A DNA stretch of 64,000 nt from Rapana venosa (GCA_028751875.1 CM054140.1:7045682-7109681), one strand, 5' to 3'. Shown: positions 1-26,300, counted from the first letter of the stretch. A program made the numbers and translations. Notes: generated from the letters alone by a model not told the origin.

Positions 1-351
1 GTATGGCAGGGTATGGCAGGACAGGGTATGGCAGGGCAGGATAGGGTATGGCAGGGCAGGATATGACAGGGCAGGGCAGGGTATGGCAGGCAGGGTATGG
101 CAGGGCAGGGTATGGCAGGGCAGGGCAGGGTATGGCAGGGCAGGGCAGGGTATGGCAGGGCAGGGTATGGCAGGGTATGGCAGGGCAGGGCAGGGTATGG
201 CAGGGCAGGGCAGGGTATGACAGGGCAGGGCAGGGTATGGCAGGGCAGGGCAGGGTATGGCAGGGCAGGGCAGGGCAGGGCAGGGCAGGATAGGGTATGG
301 CAGGATAGGGTATGGCAAGGCAGGGTATGGCAGGGTATGGCAGGGCAGGGT
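1..351. repeat. G-rich minisatellite
   Basis: Tandem array mixing GGGCA and GGGTATGGCA units with rare GGATA variants. It fills the left edge and probably continues outside the window. Long open frames on the plus strand here are by-products of the repeat (runs of MAGQG-like residues) and are not genes. Confidence 0.95.
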
Positions 352-1080
352 TCTAAATGGAGAAGACGCTGGAAAGTTATGGACTCACTAATATAGATTA
401 GGATTCCTGTTTCTTTGGGGGGTTGTTTATCATTACGCAGGATTTTATACCCTGGAATATAAATATCAGTGTCCAGTATGTGATCTTAAAGTTTCGACTC
501 AGATAGCCCTAGTATGTGAAATGGATTGCCTTTGTTAGTTATTAAGCGTTGATTTATCTTCGATTTTATTAAATGCGTGGTTTATATTTAGGTGGCAAAT
601 AGGTAGGCCATCCTTGAAGGGCCACTTATTGTGATTGGAATGCATCTGTCTTATTTGGTTTGTGAGGAGGGGATCAGTGTGAAGGAAAACAAACAAACAA
701 ACAAGAAAGGAACAACTGGCAGTAAGGAAAAGAGAAAGTAGACTTGTAGTGGGAGGACTCAACACGTGAAAAGGGGGGAAATGATAGGGTGGTGGTGGAG
801 GAGGAGGAAAATAAGTAGAACAAAACAAAGAGAAACAAAATTGAGTGAGGTGAAAACAAAATAACCACTCAAACTGACAATAAAATACTGAAATCTGAAA
901 TTTTTCACTGTTATAGAATCACAACAGCAACAACAAAACTCAGATAACTTTGTTAGTAACCTTACAAGTGTCAACACAAGGGTGCCCTGGTTCTTAGTGA
1001 AGAGTTTCTTAAGGCCACTAGAAAAGTTTGGTCACACCAAATCACAAGTGACGCTCTTGTTGAAGTAGCCTGACCAGCAC
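352..1080. other. Uncharacterised AT-rich stretch
   Basis: No convincing gene. Short minus-strand open frames are low in complexity (Pro, Ser, Phe runs). A GGA/GGT purine tract lies near 775-810. Nothing here matches the repeat families seen elsewhere in the window. Confidence 0.5.
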
Positions 1081-1558
1081 TGAGGTGTCTGATGAGATGG
1101 TCAGCAGTTTATCCTGTAACTGAAAAAGGCCACTCAGCAAATAGTTGGGGGGGGGGGGGAGGGGGGGATTCGCTACACAGTTTTTTCGTCACTGAAAAAA
1201 GGCCTCTCAGTAATTAGTCCTGGATTTGCCACACAGTTTATTCCGTCACTGAATAATGCCACTCAGCAGTCACAGGACAATGCCACTCGGCAGTCACTGA
1301 ACAATGCCACTCAGCAGTCACTGAATAATGCTACTCAGCAGTCACTGAATAATGCCACTCAGCAGTCACTGAATAATGCCACTCAGCAGTCACTGAATAA
1401 TGCCACTCAGCAGTCACAGGACAATGCCACTCAGCAGTCACTGAATAATGCCACTCAGCAGTCACTGAATAATGCCACTCAGCAGTCACTGAACAATGTC
1501 ACTCGGCAGTCACTGAATAATGCCACTCAGCAGTCACTGAATAATGCCACTCAGCAAA
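1081..1558. repeat. 24-bp minisatellite
   Basis: From about 1,245 to 1,556 the unit CTGAATAATGCCACTCAGCA plus GTCA repeats about 13 times, with CAGGACAATG and GAACAATG variants. Degenerate units with a poly-G insertion (1,147-1,167) precede it from about 1,100. No coding function is visible. Confidence 0.9.
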
Positions 1559-2050
1559 TAGTCCCGAGTTCGCTACTCAGTGTTGCACACTTCACTGTAT
1601 GGGCATTCGTCATAATGAAGATGAGATCTGTAGCACTGGTCAAAAACTAATTCGTACAACAACAACAAAAAACAACATGGGTAGTTTCCCTCTGCTGTAC
1701 AATCTTCAATGTTCATGATGCACACTTTTCGCAGTACCAGTTCAGCTAATCTTGAAATAAGTAAAACAGAACCATAGAACCAGAACAATATAATGAGGAG
1801 GAAGAAAAGAAAAAAAAGGTTTTGTTTCCAAGTTGATCTGGTGACAGTGCAGTACACAGAAACCAATGGCTAAGAGAATATAAAGAAACTAGGGAGTCAG
1901 AACAAGCACAAAGAATACCAGGTTTGCCACACTTCCACAGCGACTTGCAATTGGGCGTGGGGGGTAGGTAACAAAACAACAACAAAACAACAACAACGAA
2001 ACACATACAAAAGACACACACAAAACCTAGGATTAGAATAACAATTAAAC
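1559..2050. other. Uncharacterised stretch
   Basis: No family recognised. Minus-strand open frames are hydrophobic, Cys/Phe-rich and lack conserved motifs. The right part is rich in ACAACAA. Confidence 0.4.
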
Positions 2051-2054
2051 CCCC

Positions 2055-2196
2055 TCACATACTCACTCACACACACATTCACCCCCACACATGCACACAG
2101 ACTCACTCACACACACACACACACTCATACACACACACTAACATACGCGCATACACACACATAGAGTACGCACACACACAGTACGCACACGCGCGT

Positions 2197-2232
<36 letters not shown>

Positions 2233-2249
2233 CGCACACGCGCGTTCGT

Positions 2250-2285
<36 letters not shown>

Positions 2286-2400
2286 AAAGGAAACACCTGG
2301 TTTGGGTTAGTGTTATTCTATGAGTGAGCTGGGGACATTCTTCCCCTCATTCTCTGGCCTCTGGCTTTCTCTATAGATGAATGGGGGAGGGGGGGGGGGG
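2055..2400. repeat. CA/TG microsatellite with poly-G
   Basis: (CA)n tracts at about 2,090-2,170 and 2,200-2,284, interrupted twice by the same GTACGCACACGCGCGTTCGT block, so the unit with its interruption was itself duplicated. A poly-G run follows at about 2,389-2,401. Confidence 0.9.
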
Positions 2401-2650
2401 GTGGTTAGGTCAGTGAAGGGCTTGCTGGATGGTATTCAGCAGGACCTTCAGCAGCTTTTGGGTGTCCTGTGAATGAGTGGTGTGGGGGAGGCCCCAGGCA
2501 GGTTTGATTTTGGCTGTAGTAAGAGGGGGAAAGTCCTCCTCAAAGTCCCCTCGAGTGAACTTGTCGCCTCTCTGGCCATAGGCAGGTGGACTTGCTCCTG
2601 GTGTGGGGAGAAGCGCTCTGCCGTTGCCGCGGTGAGACCATAAGTTGATG

Positions 2651-3247
2651 TTAGATTGCACTTCCACTGTCGGCGGAGGTGGCTTTGCTGGTGGTTGAAG
2701 TGAGGAGCAGAGGTTTTGACATCTGGTACAAGTTGTAGGTCATGGCTGCTATGCCACCGGCACTTGGGTGGAAAGGGTCCATGTATTTATAGAGGGCTTT
2801 CCTGGGTGCCCCACTCCCAGTCTGAAAAGAGGAGGTGTGATCGATGTAAATCACCCCCTCTCGAGCACAGACGTTGGAGAGGTTGGCGCTGGACTCCCTC
2901 ACAGAACTGGTGGTATGGTGTCGGCCGTAAGGAGGGATGATTGTAGAGGCTTTTATGGTGGCATGGGGAAAAGCCTGGCGTAGTCCTCTGACCACACGTT
3001 GCCATGTCCTGCAATCAACTGGATCACTTTGTAGGCAGTTGTTGATGCCAACATGGAAGATGATCTGTTTGACGTGTGGGAAAGGGGGGAGTGTTGACAG
3101 CCACTTCAAGAGGAGTTGGACTGTCAGGCCTGGTACCGACAAGTTTTTAGCTTGTCGGCCGTGGGGAGAACTTCTGTCTCCCACTGCACTTAAGATGGAG
3201 TCACCGATCAGTAACTCCTGGCTGGCAGTGGGGACAGACTTTTTCAA
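2651..3247 (-). CDS. SGNH/GDSL hydrolase-like domain, intact segment
   Basis: This is the best-preserved segment of the ORF1-like gene, 198 codons without a stop. The nucleophile block is LLIGDSIL, the glycine/asparagine block VGINN, and the DxxH block DPFHPSAGG. The family hydrolyses esters using a Ser-Asp-His triad. The substrate cannot be told from sequence. The start Met is only the first in the open segment and probably not the original start, because the coding region comes in from the right in another frame. Confidence 0.6.
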   Translation of the reverse strand: MKKSVPTASQELLIGDSILSAVGDRSSPHGRQAKNLSVPGLTVQLLLKWLSTLPPFPHVKQIIFHVGINNCLQSDPVDCRTWQRVVRGLRQAFPHATIKASTIIPPYGRHHTTSSVRESSANLSNVCAREGVIYIDHTSSFQTGSGAPRKALYKYMDPFHPSAGGIAAMTYNLYQMSKPLLLTSTTSKATSADSGSAI

Positions 3248-4314
3248 TAGTGCCTCTAAAGGAGTTGGGAAAGGGGTTGGTGGAGGGGATGTTTTGGAGT
3301 TGATAGGCCTTGTGGGAACTGAATTACTCGTCAGTTTGCATTTTGGTAATGAAGGAGGGGAGGGAGGAGGGGGTGGTTTGGGGTTTTGGTCAGGGTCGAG
3401 GAGTGAAAATCTATTATAGGTGGGGACTGGGAAGATGATTTCTTCTTCTATAGGGGTGTCGGATATGTCAGAGAGAGAGTCACTTAGAGGAATTCTGGAG
3501 GTGGTTGTTAGATTGCTGGTGGGAATCTTTGGAATGGAGGTGACTGAATGATTGTTGGAGTGGGATGGCGAGTATGAGGTATCAGTTGATGGTAGGGCTT
3601 TCTTTAATGCAGTGATTTCTTTTTTCGTGTGGTTTTGCCAGTCGTTGAAAGCAGACAGGCTTTTGGCTTGTTTGTTGACCGTTGTCTGCAGTTAGGTGTT
3701 TTGCTGGGTAAGGTCAGCAATGGTCGACTTCAGTGCTTGTTCTGAGGCTTTCATATGGTTTTTTGTTTGGACTGTGCTGTCCTTGCTGGCGTTGGCTGTT
3801 TTCTCTATCTGTTTGTGCAAGTGTTTGTTCTCTGTAAGGTGTCAACTTGTGCTTTGAGGGCATTGATGGTGGAGATGGCTGTGGACAGTCCGCAGTGGAT
3901 ATGTGTGATAGCGGATACTGTGGGAGAGGAGAAAGGGGTGGCTTTGGGTCTGGGTGGAGAGGGGGTGGTAGACTAGAGGGAAGGAGATAGGATCAAAGGG
4001 GTTCGTTGGAGAGAAGTGTCATCATCAAGGGGATGGGATGGGGGGGGTAGGAATGGTCTATACTCATTGAGTCAGCTGGAGGGACAGAAGAGAGCTGGGG
4101 TTGCTGGAGAGATGGTTTAGTGGAAATGGCGTCATCTGAACACTGAGAGGGCAGGCTTGGAGTTGAGGAGGAAGGGAGGATAGGGTTAGGAGACAGGGCA
4201 GATGACTGTTTGTCTCCTGGCAACATGGTGAAAGAATTGTCTGCGTTTAGGGGGATGGCAGTGGCAGGCAAAGTGTTGTGTACAGGCAAGCACACAGGGT
4301 CTGCTGCAGGTGAC

Positions 4315-4688
4315 GTTATTGCACATGATGTGCCTGGCAGTGGCAAAAGCGCGGGGTAGGAGGGGGGATTGGTGGGGTTCATATCACTGACACAACAATC
4401 ACACATATAGTTTACTGTCTTTTACGATCTCAAATTCCTTAATCAACCACTCCTGACAAGTGTTCCCTTGTATTAATACTGTCCCTGTAGTATGGTACAC
4501 GGTTATTGCACATGATGTGCCTGGCAGTGGCAAAAGCGCGGGGTAGGAGGGGGGATTGGTGGGGTTCATATCACTGACACAACAATCACACATATAGTTT
4601 ACTGTCTTTTACGATCTCAAATTCCTTAATCAACCACTCCTGACAAGTGTTCCCTTGTATTAATACTGTCCCTGTAGTATGGTACACG
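4315..4688. repeat. Perfect 187-bp tandem duplication
   Basis: Copy 1 (4,315-4,501) and copy 2 (4,502-4,688) look identical over their full length, starting GTTATTGCACATGATG and ending GTATGGTACACG. The unit length is not a multiple of three, so it shifts the frame of the ORF1-like gene between its N-terminal domain and its linker. Confidence 0.9.
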
Positions 4689-5119
4689 GTGATCGTCAAA
4701 AGCTTTGCCTCGTCATGGAAGAGCTGTAGAAATGTCTTAAAGAGTTGTAGCGGAAGTGTGGTTGAATATGTGTCTAGATTTGGTATGATTTCGTGTGATT
4801 GTGTTAAGTCTTGCCATATGGTTGTTGCAGTGTCTGACTTGAGTGTGTCGATATATCTATTGTGTTGTACAGTTCTCCATGCTGGTAGATGGTTGTAAGC
4901 TGCAATTAGTTTTACCTGACGACTGTCTGCAGTAAACTGGATATTTTCTAATGCTAGTGACTGTCTTGCACTTACAGATCTGGTTGTTGGTTGCATTGTG
5001 GAAGGTATGTTGGAGCAGATCACATGATTAATTGGTTAAAAAAAGTCACAGCAAAGGACAAGTGGAGAGCTCCCCACCATCCCTCATTAGGAGGGAAGGT
5101 TTATGTGGCCCTCACACAG

Positions 5120-5205
5120 TCTGAGCGCTTTGATTTGTTGCTTTACAAGATTCAGCGTTATATAAATTCCATACATTATTATTATTATTATTATTATTAT
5201 TACAC
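5120..5205 (+). mobile_element. Short LINE 3' end, family A, (TTA)n tail
   Basis: Contains AGCGCTTTGATTTGTTGCTT, then TACAAGATTCAGCG and TATAAATTCCAT, followed by (ATT)n. The same block recurs at least ten times in the window in both orientations. It is the 3' tail of a LINE (see 19,640-20,036). Confidence 0.8.
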
Positions 5206-5466
5206 ACACATGTACAAATTAATATATGTATATGTAAACCGGCTTTGGCAATCACATGCTTGATGGAGACAGCCACTTCACATCATCCCTTCACCACAAC
5301 ACCACTTAAACACTTTAACACCCGAAGAACACACCATAGAATACTAGTCTAGTCACTGAAGCCCTGGGCTTTCCTTCCACCTTGTGAGACACTGGAGCTC
5401 TTCTCCTCTTGTCGAGAGGAACCCCCACCACCCACCCACCCACCACAAAACAACAATGAAACTCAC

Positions 5467-5469
5467 ACG

Positions 5470-5500
<31 letters not shown>
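5467..5500. repeat. (GA)n microsatellite
   Basis: Pure GA run of about 34 bp, 184 bp before the first GCNT coding exon. Confidence 0.95.
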
Positions 5501-5684
5501 CATCAAGACATAAGAAACGCAGCAGAGTCATGCACCGCGAAGTCTGACCCCAATCCAAATCCACGCTGTAGAGCTTCTATATATATACACACACGTGTGC
5601 TCCTGTCTATCCCCAAGTGAATTTCGTTTCTTTTCGTCTGTGCTCTACTTCTTCAGGAGAATACAGTCAATAACTGAAAGCAGG

Positions 5685-20789
<15,105 letters not shown>

Positions 20790-20854
20790 GTGATTCAGGT
20801 CGTGTCATTTCATTTCATACCACTTGAAGTCCTGCCGTCAGCGCCTGGGCTTTA

Positions 20855-21220
20855 TCACAGTTCTTGATTAAACCATTGACGCTGGGGGGCAACAACAGCA
20901 AAGTGAGAGGCTGTATGATCAGTGGCTTTCTTTCCCACTCATGGAATTCCACTTTACAGCTTAGTCTTTAGTGAGCGACTATGAGCTCTGACTAGGAGGC
21001 TTGACTCGCACAGTTCCTTATGTGCTGCAGCCCTGGGGGCTGGTTGGCCTTTGGAGAACATCTCCAACGCTGGCTGTCCTTATACCCACTTGGCCGAGAG
21101 AGTGGGGATGTACTGTGGGCAAGGCATCTCCACTATAATCAAATTTCTGCCCAGTTTCCAAAACAGCAGCTGCCTCCTCTGCTGTTTTGGAGGTCATCGT
21201 CAGACACGACGGACATACAT
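20855..21220. repeat. Dispersed repeat, family F, copy 1
   Basis: Shares about 350 bp with 27,795-28,190, including GCGCCTGGGCTTTATCACAG, AACATCTCCAACGCTGGCTG, GTGGGCAAGGCATCTCCACT and GTTTTGGAGGTCATCGTCAG. No coding motif or terminal repeat was seen. Confidence 0.8.
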
Positions 21221-21505
21221 ACACTTGAAGTCACGGCAGATTTTCTCTGCGTGAAATTCGGGCTGCTCTCTCTCTGGGGGTGGTGGGGGGAGTGGGGGGT
21301 GGGGGGGGGGGGATGGAGGAGGGGGGAAGGGGGGGGAGAGAGCGCAATCGCCACAAGAGCAGCGCTTAAAACCCAATTGATTGGTTGGGTGGGGGGGTGG
21401 GTGGATATGGGGGGGGGGGGGGGGGTGGGGAGGGGAAGGGTGGGGAAGGGGGTGGAGTCATATGTTTGGTGCTGTCGGGAGTTACTATTATATAGTACTT
21501 TTGCT
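21221..21505 (-). mobile_element. Family D SINE fragment with poly-G expansions
   Basis: GAAGTCACGGCAGATTTTCTCTGCGTG... at 21,222-21,275 is the 3' end of the family D SINE in reverse. Its internal G-run has expanded into G-rich tracts at 21,286-21,335 and 21,392-21,450. CGCCACAAGAGCAGCGC between them is again family D sequence. Confidence 0.65.
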
Positions 21506-21509
21506 TTAC

Positions 21510-21665
21510 CATTTTTTAGGGGGTCAGGGGAGGTAACACAGCGAGGGGAGAGGAGATGGGTGCCGCTGCCCTCAATATGCTGGCCCCTGGAGAAGCTGAG
21601 GTCTCTGACGCCTCGCTCCCCGACGACCGTATAGGTTATGGGACACCTTTACCTTTTACCTGTGT
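21510..21665 (+). mobile_element. SINE family E, 3' part
   Basis: GGGTCAGGGGAGGTAACACA, CAATATGCTGGCCCCTGGAG and AAGCTGAGGTCTCTGACGCC match the 3' half of the full copy at 58,390-58,690. Confidence 0.75.
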
Positions 21666-21724
21666 TAAAATTTTAAAAAATACCCCACCCCCTCTCAACT
21701 GGATTACTTGGATACTCATTAATA

Positions 21725-21930
21725 CTGATGCACAGTCGAATATATAACAGAGACTGCCCACTCACTGTAAAACCCGTTCCGCCTTTTTGGAAGAGTAGGC
21801 CAGTGTGTGTGCCAGTGGCAACGGATGACATAATTTACAAAACCGCATATACACGGGGACTAGATGTAAAAAAGCACACACGTGCTTATTCCATTATCCT
21901 CGATATAAAAGAATAAAATTTAAAAAAATA
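21725..21930 (+). mobile_element. SINE family B, 5'-truncated
   Basis: GCCTTTTTGGAAGAGTAGGCC through AAAAAAGCACAC and the AAGAATAAAATTT tail. The tRNA head is absent. Confidence 0.8.
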
Positions 21931-22224
21931 AAAAGTAACATTCCATTACCCTTGAAATAAAAGAATAAAATAAAATAAAAGTAAATCCATTCCACTGGCC
22001 GTTTTTTAACTGCCTTACTCTTTTACAAACAAACGAAACATATGGATGTGTTTTTAACTTGTTTTAGTTGTTTGTACTGTAGCTTTACTAAGACCTATGG
22101 CAGCCTGACATGGCTTCGACAAGTTTCAGATTTTGGCCGCACACTGGTATTAATTTGGGGGTCACGTAGTATCTTGTATAGAGTGCGAGTGGAAAAAAAA
22201 AAGTTGGTGATTTTCACAAAAAAA

Positions 22225-22724
22225 NNNNNNNNNNNNNNNNNNNNNNNNNNNNNNNNNNNNNNNNNNNNNNNNNNNNNNNNNNNNNNNNNNNNNNNNNNNN
22301 NNNNNNNNNNNNNNNNNNNNNNNNNNNNNNNNNNNNNNNNNNNNNNNNNNNNNNNNNNNNNNNNNNNNNNNNNNNNNNNNNNNNNNNNNNNNNNNNNNNN
22401 NNNNNNNNNNNNNNNNNNNNNNNNNNNNNNNNNNNNNNNNNNNNNNNNNNNNNNNNNNNNNNNNNNNNNNNNNNNNNNNNNNNNNNNNNNNNNNNNNNNN
22501 NNNNNNNNNNNNNNNNNNNNNNNNNNNNNNNNNNNNNNNNNNNNNNNNNNNNNNNNNNNNNNNNNNNNNNNNNNNNNNNNNNNNNNNNNNNNNNNNNNNN
22601 NNNNNNNNNNNNNNNNNNNNNNNNNNNNNNNNNNNNNNNNNNNNNNNNNNNNNNNNNNNNNNNNNNNNNNNNNNNNNNNNNNNNNNNNNNNNNNNNNNNN
22701 NNNNNNNNNNNNNNNNNNNNNNNN
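22225..22724. other. Assembly gap, 500 N
   Basis: Exactly 500 N between a poly-A end and a poly-G start. The round length suggests a placeholder rather than a measured distance. It separates the convergent GCNT and USP24 genes. Confidence 0.98.
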
Positions 22725-22920
22725 GGGGGGATAGCGAGTAGGTGATGAGATAAAATGGGACAGGATAGCTCAGTTATGAACACAATAGGGGACAGGATAG
22801 CTCAGTAGGGGATGGGATGGATGGGGTACTCAGAAGGGGGCAGGATAGCTCAGTGGTCAGAGCACTCGTTTTCCCCAAGCTAAGGTTACGCAGCATTGAG
22901 TGTGGTTTGCAAAACAGGGA
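22725..22920 (+). mobile_element. SINE family E heads in tandem
   Basis: GGACAGGATAGCTCAGT recurs three times (about 22,760, 22,792, 22,842). The last one continues into GGTCAGAGCACTCGTTTTCC and CCAAGCTAAGGTTA, the tRNA-like head of family E. Confidence 0.65.
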
Positions 22921-23210
22921 GAAAGTCAGACAGAGAGGGAGAGAAAGAGATCAGGACAAAGATGGAGAGAGTGTGTTTGCCAAAAAAATTTGGAAGGAAG
23001 ACAGACTAAAAGAGAAATAGGAAGATAGAGAGAGAGAGATATTAGGATAAGAGACTGACAGTCTGTGCTAGTAACAACAACGAAAGGGAGGGGGGTAGGA
23101 GAAAGACGGACTGAAAAAGAGAGGAGAGGCAGAGAGATATTAAGATAGAGATTGAGAGAGTTAGTTTGCCAAAGCGGGGAAGAAAGAGAGAGAACTCTTG
23201 TGTGACTGAC

Positions 23211-23325
23211 CTTCCAAGGCCACAGACAGGATGTGATGCTCCACCAGCCAGTCCAGGACCTTGTTGGAGTGAATGGCCACCTGCGACACCTTGGAGCCGC
23301 TGCAGTCCTCAATCAGCTTGATCAC
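23211..23325 (-). CDS. USP24 exon 10 of those seen
   Basis: Acceptor GTTGACAG|GTGATC and donor GGAAG|GTCAGT. 38 codons plus one base, clean frame: VIKLIEDCSGSKVSQ, then HSNKVLDWLVEHHILSVALE. It matches the conserved stretch that follows the LKEV block in USP24. No later USP24 exon is found to its left. Confidence 0.88.
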
Positions 23326-26300
23326 CTGTCAACACACCACCACCACACACCTGACCTCTGCCCACACCATCACCCCCACCTCTCCAGAGAGTCTGGAGGC
23401 GAGAGCGTAACAATGATCCGATCTGCCGACCTAGGGTTCGAACCCTGTTCAAGGGGGATTTTCCAACCCTGGAGTTAACATGTCAGTGCTGACTCTACTC
23501 CCCCCACCCCCCCCCCCAAAAAAAAAGTCCTTCAGATGAGACTATCAACTTCCCCCGAAGGGATCCCGGGGGCCTATCAGTATAAATAGCATCCCCACAT
23601 TCTGGAAATTCTGTGCTAGAAATTTCCTCTTTCTATCACTCTCTTCGTTTCTGCCTTGTTCCTTTTCTTCCTGTCACCTCCTTCTTGTCTATTTTCTGCC
23701 TTCTTGGTCCATTCTCCTGCCTTTTTCCAGAAAGAACTTAAAAGGTAACTATTCTCTCTTGTGCCGAAGTCGGATGCGCTGGGCCTCATGCTCCAAAAAT
23801 GCTGTTCCCCTTTTCCAAAGAGTAGGCCAATGTGGGCCTGTGGGAACAGAGGACGAAGTTGACAAAACTGCATGCACACAGGGACTGGATGTAAAACAGC
23901 ACAGGAGTGCTTGTTCTATTATTCTCAAAATAAAAGAATAAACAAATAATACATGAAGAAAACTCTCCGAGGAGTCTCTGGAACACCACACTCCGTTTTT
24001 CTGGCAAGCTCTCTCCAGGACAGGGCGGGTACTAGAGCCGAGTGGTTCAGACTTTTCGAATTCAATCCCACAGGTCCATGACATTTTGGGTTCAAATCTT
24101 GGCAGCGTCTGGTGAATGAAGGGTGGGGATTTTGACAACCTCCCTGGTCAACTTCAAGAGCAGACCTTCCAGTGCCTTAATTCCCTTCGTGTATGTACAT
24201 ATACAGAAGATCAAATATGCACGTTAAAGATCCTGTAACTCATGTCAGCATTCGGTGGGATGTCTTTTTTCTGCCTTCCTGGTCCATTTCTCCTGCCTTT
24301 TTTCCAGAAAGACTTTAAAAAATAACAAAGCTCTCCCACACTGGTCGGATATGCTGTGCCTGACATGTCAGGTGCTTAATGGCAGTGTAAGGCATCTTTG
24401 CTCAAAATACAGGCAACAATAGCTGCTGTGTGAGCATTCAACAATGAAGATGAAGACGTATCAATACCTCTCTCTCTCTCTCTAAATCCCCTTGTAGACA
24501 TTCACTCGACAATAAGGAGGAGGAGAAGGAAAAGAAGAGAGTCACCTCTTTCAGGGCGTTCATCTTGGCGTTGAAGTGAGGCGAGCACAGCATGCGTCTG
24601 GCCACATCCAGGCGCAGATCGTCCAGGGACTCCGTGTTGTTGGGCCACAGGTGCAAGCTCATCATCTTCATGGAGGTCAGCAGGTCAGACACGCTGCCAA
24701 TTTTCTGTCCAATCCATGACAAAACATTATGTTGATTAAAATACTCTTAGAACAAATCCTTGCTATTATTCTTGCCATATTCAGACACGCTGCCAATTTT
24801 CTGTCCAATCCATGACCAAAAAATGCGTTGATTAAATACTCTTAGAACAAATCCTTGCTATTATTCTTGCCATATTCAGACCCGCTGCCAATTTCTGACC
24901 AAATCCACGACAAAACAATGCGTTGATTAAAATACTCTTAGAACAAATCCTTGCTATTATTCTTGCCATATTCAGACACACTGCCAATTTTCTGACCAAA
25001 TCCACGACAAAACAATGCGTTGATTAAATACTCTTAGAACAAATCCTTGCTATTATTCTTGCCATATTCAGACACACTGCCGATTTTCTGTCAAACCTAT
25101 GACAAAACAATGTGTTCAACACTCTGACAATTCACTGCTTTTACATTTACCAATATTCATATTACAAACTTGTTTTTCTAAAAAAATAATACATACAAAA
25201 CAATGTATCAATTTCTATATCTATGCCAAAATGCAAACACCCAGTTCATCACTACAATCGGACGCGCTGGTACCTGACTTGTCTGCGCTTAAGGGCAGCG
25301 CAAATATTTTCGCTCATATAACAAAACCATAGTTATGTCTGAGCATTTTGATGAGAAAACATTCAGCTTATATTCTAATTAAAAAAACAACAAAAATCCA
25401 CACAACAAATTGTTTGTTGGGTACTCTCAATGAAGTATTCATAATCATCCCTCCACAAATAGACACAATGATAATTTCTTTTATTCTTTTACAAATATAA
25501 ACGGTGGGGGGGACCCAAACCGGTCTCCTACCCACAATGAAAAATAATCTCTTTCTCCCTCTCCTTTCTGACACACAGACTGCAAAATTGGCTCGTTACA
25601 TATCTGAAATCTTCCACAGTCTTCCCATACCCAACATATTGTCCATTTTCTGAAAATTGCCTAACAGAAGAGTGTTAAAATTCTCCAACGATACAATGTC
25701 TTTGCATTGTATACCATGGTCACAGCAGATTTCTCTGCGTCAAATTAGTGCCGCCTCTTCTGCATGTGTAGAAATATAACTTACAGGGAATTAAGGCCCT
25801 GGCAGTCTGCACTTGAAAGTTACCCTGGGAGATCGTAAAAATCCTCACCCTAATTCACAAAAACCCACCAAGAATTCAAACCCACAACTTAATAATAATA
25901 ATAAATTTAATTAAGGAATTTATAATATCGCTGAATCCTGAAACTTCAAGAATCCACGGATTGAAGTCAAAACATCTATCCCACACCCTTTAGCATCTGT
26001 CCACCGGCCAGATTAGTGAATGCCTCAAGATCTATAACCTAACAACCTTTCTGACAGATATCGAATTGTATGTTGAGGACAACTCAGTCAAACTCCAATG
26101 CCAGACACCAGAAAAGAAAACGAAACAACAACAAACGGCCGCCAGCTGTTGTTCTGACCTTTTCCTTGAAGTCGTTTTCCTCCAGGTTCTGCACGTACTT
26201 GACAGCCTTCTCCACCCCGGGGGTGAAGACCTCTGTGGCCACTGCAGGATTCAGCACCTCCGCACACAGGCCCCACGGCTTCAGCAGAGCGGCCATGCCC

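Larger units (their letters stand above)
2410..5023 (-). pseudogene. Decayed retroelement ORF1-like gene with SGNH esterase domain
   Basis: Read on the minus strand the pieces lie in this order. 5,023-4,586 is an N-terminal domain of about 145 residues containing VYHTTGTVLIQG and a CQEWLIKEF stretch. 4,406-3,993 is a Ser/Pro-rich linker. About 3,760-3,580 is a Lys/Leu coiled-coil stretch (KKEITALKKAL) preceded by an in-frame stop. 3,247-2,651 is a 198-residue SGNH/GDSL hydrolase-like domain with GDS (residues 15-17), GINN (67-70) and DPFH (157-160), so the Ser, Asn, Asp and His blocks all remain. A Pro-rich C-terminal tail follows in another frame to 2,410. Known: ORF1 proteins of some CR1-like LINEs combine coiled coils with esterase domains. 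Inferred: this is such an ORF1, broken by at least three frame changes and a 187-bp duplication; no ORF2 follows. A captured host gene is the alternative. Confidence 0.65.
24236..25226. repeat. Segmental duplication, copy 1
   Basis: Corresponds nearly end to end to 40,473-41,493. It includes USP24 exon 9 and its tandem acceptor array. The right breakpoint is sharp at TTCTATATCTATGC. Confidence 0.9.

Noticed and set aside
48..396. Open frames of 81 and 99 codons in the first 400 bp
   Set aside because: Entirely made of the GGGCA/GGGTATGGCA minisatellite; they read as repeated AGQGR/VWQG.
22042..22783. Open frames running through the N gap
   Set aside because: They exist only because N codons are not stops.
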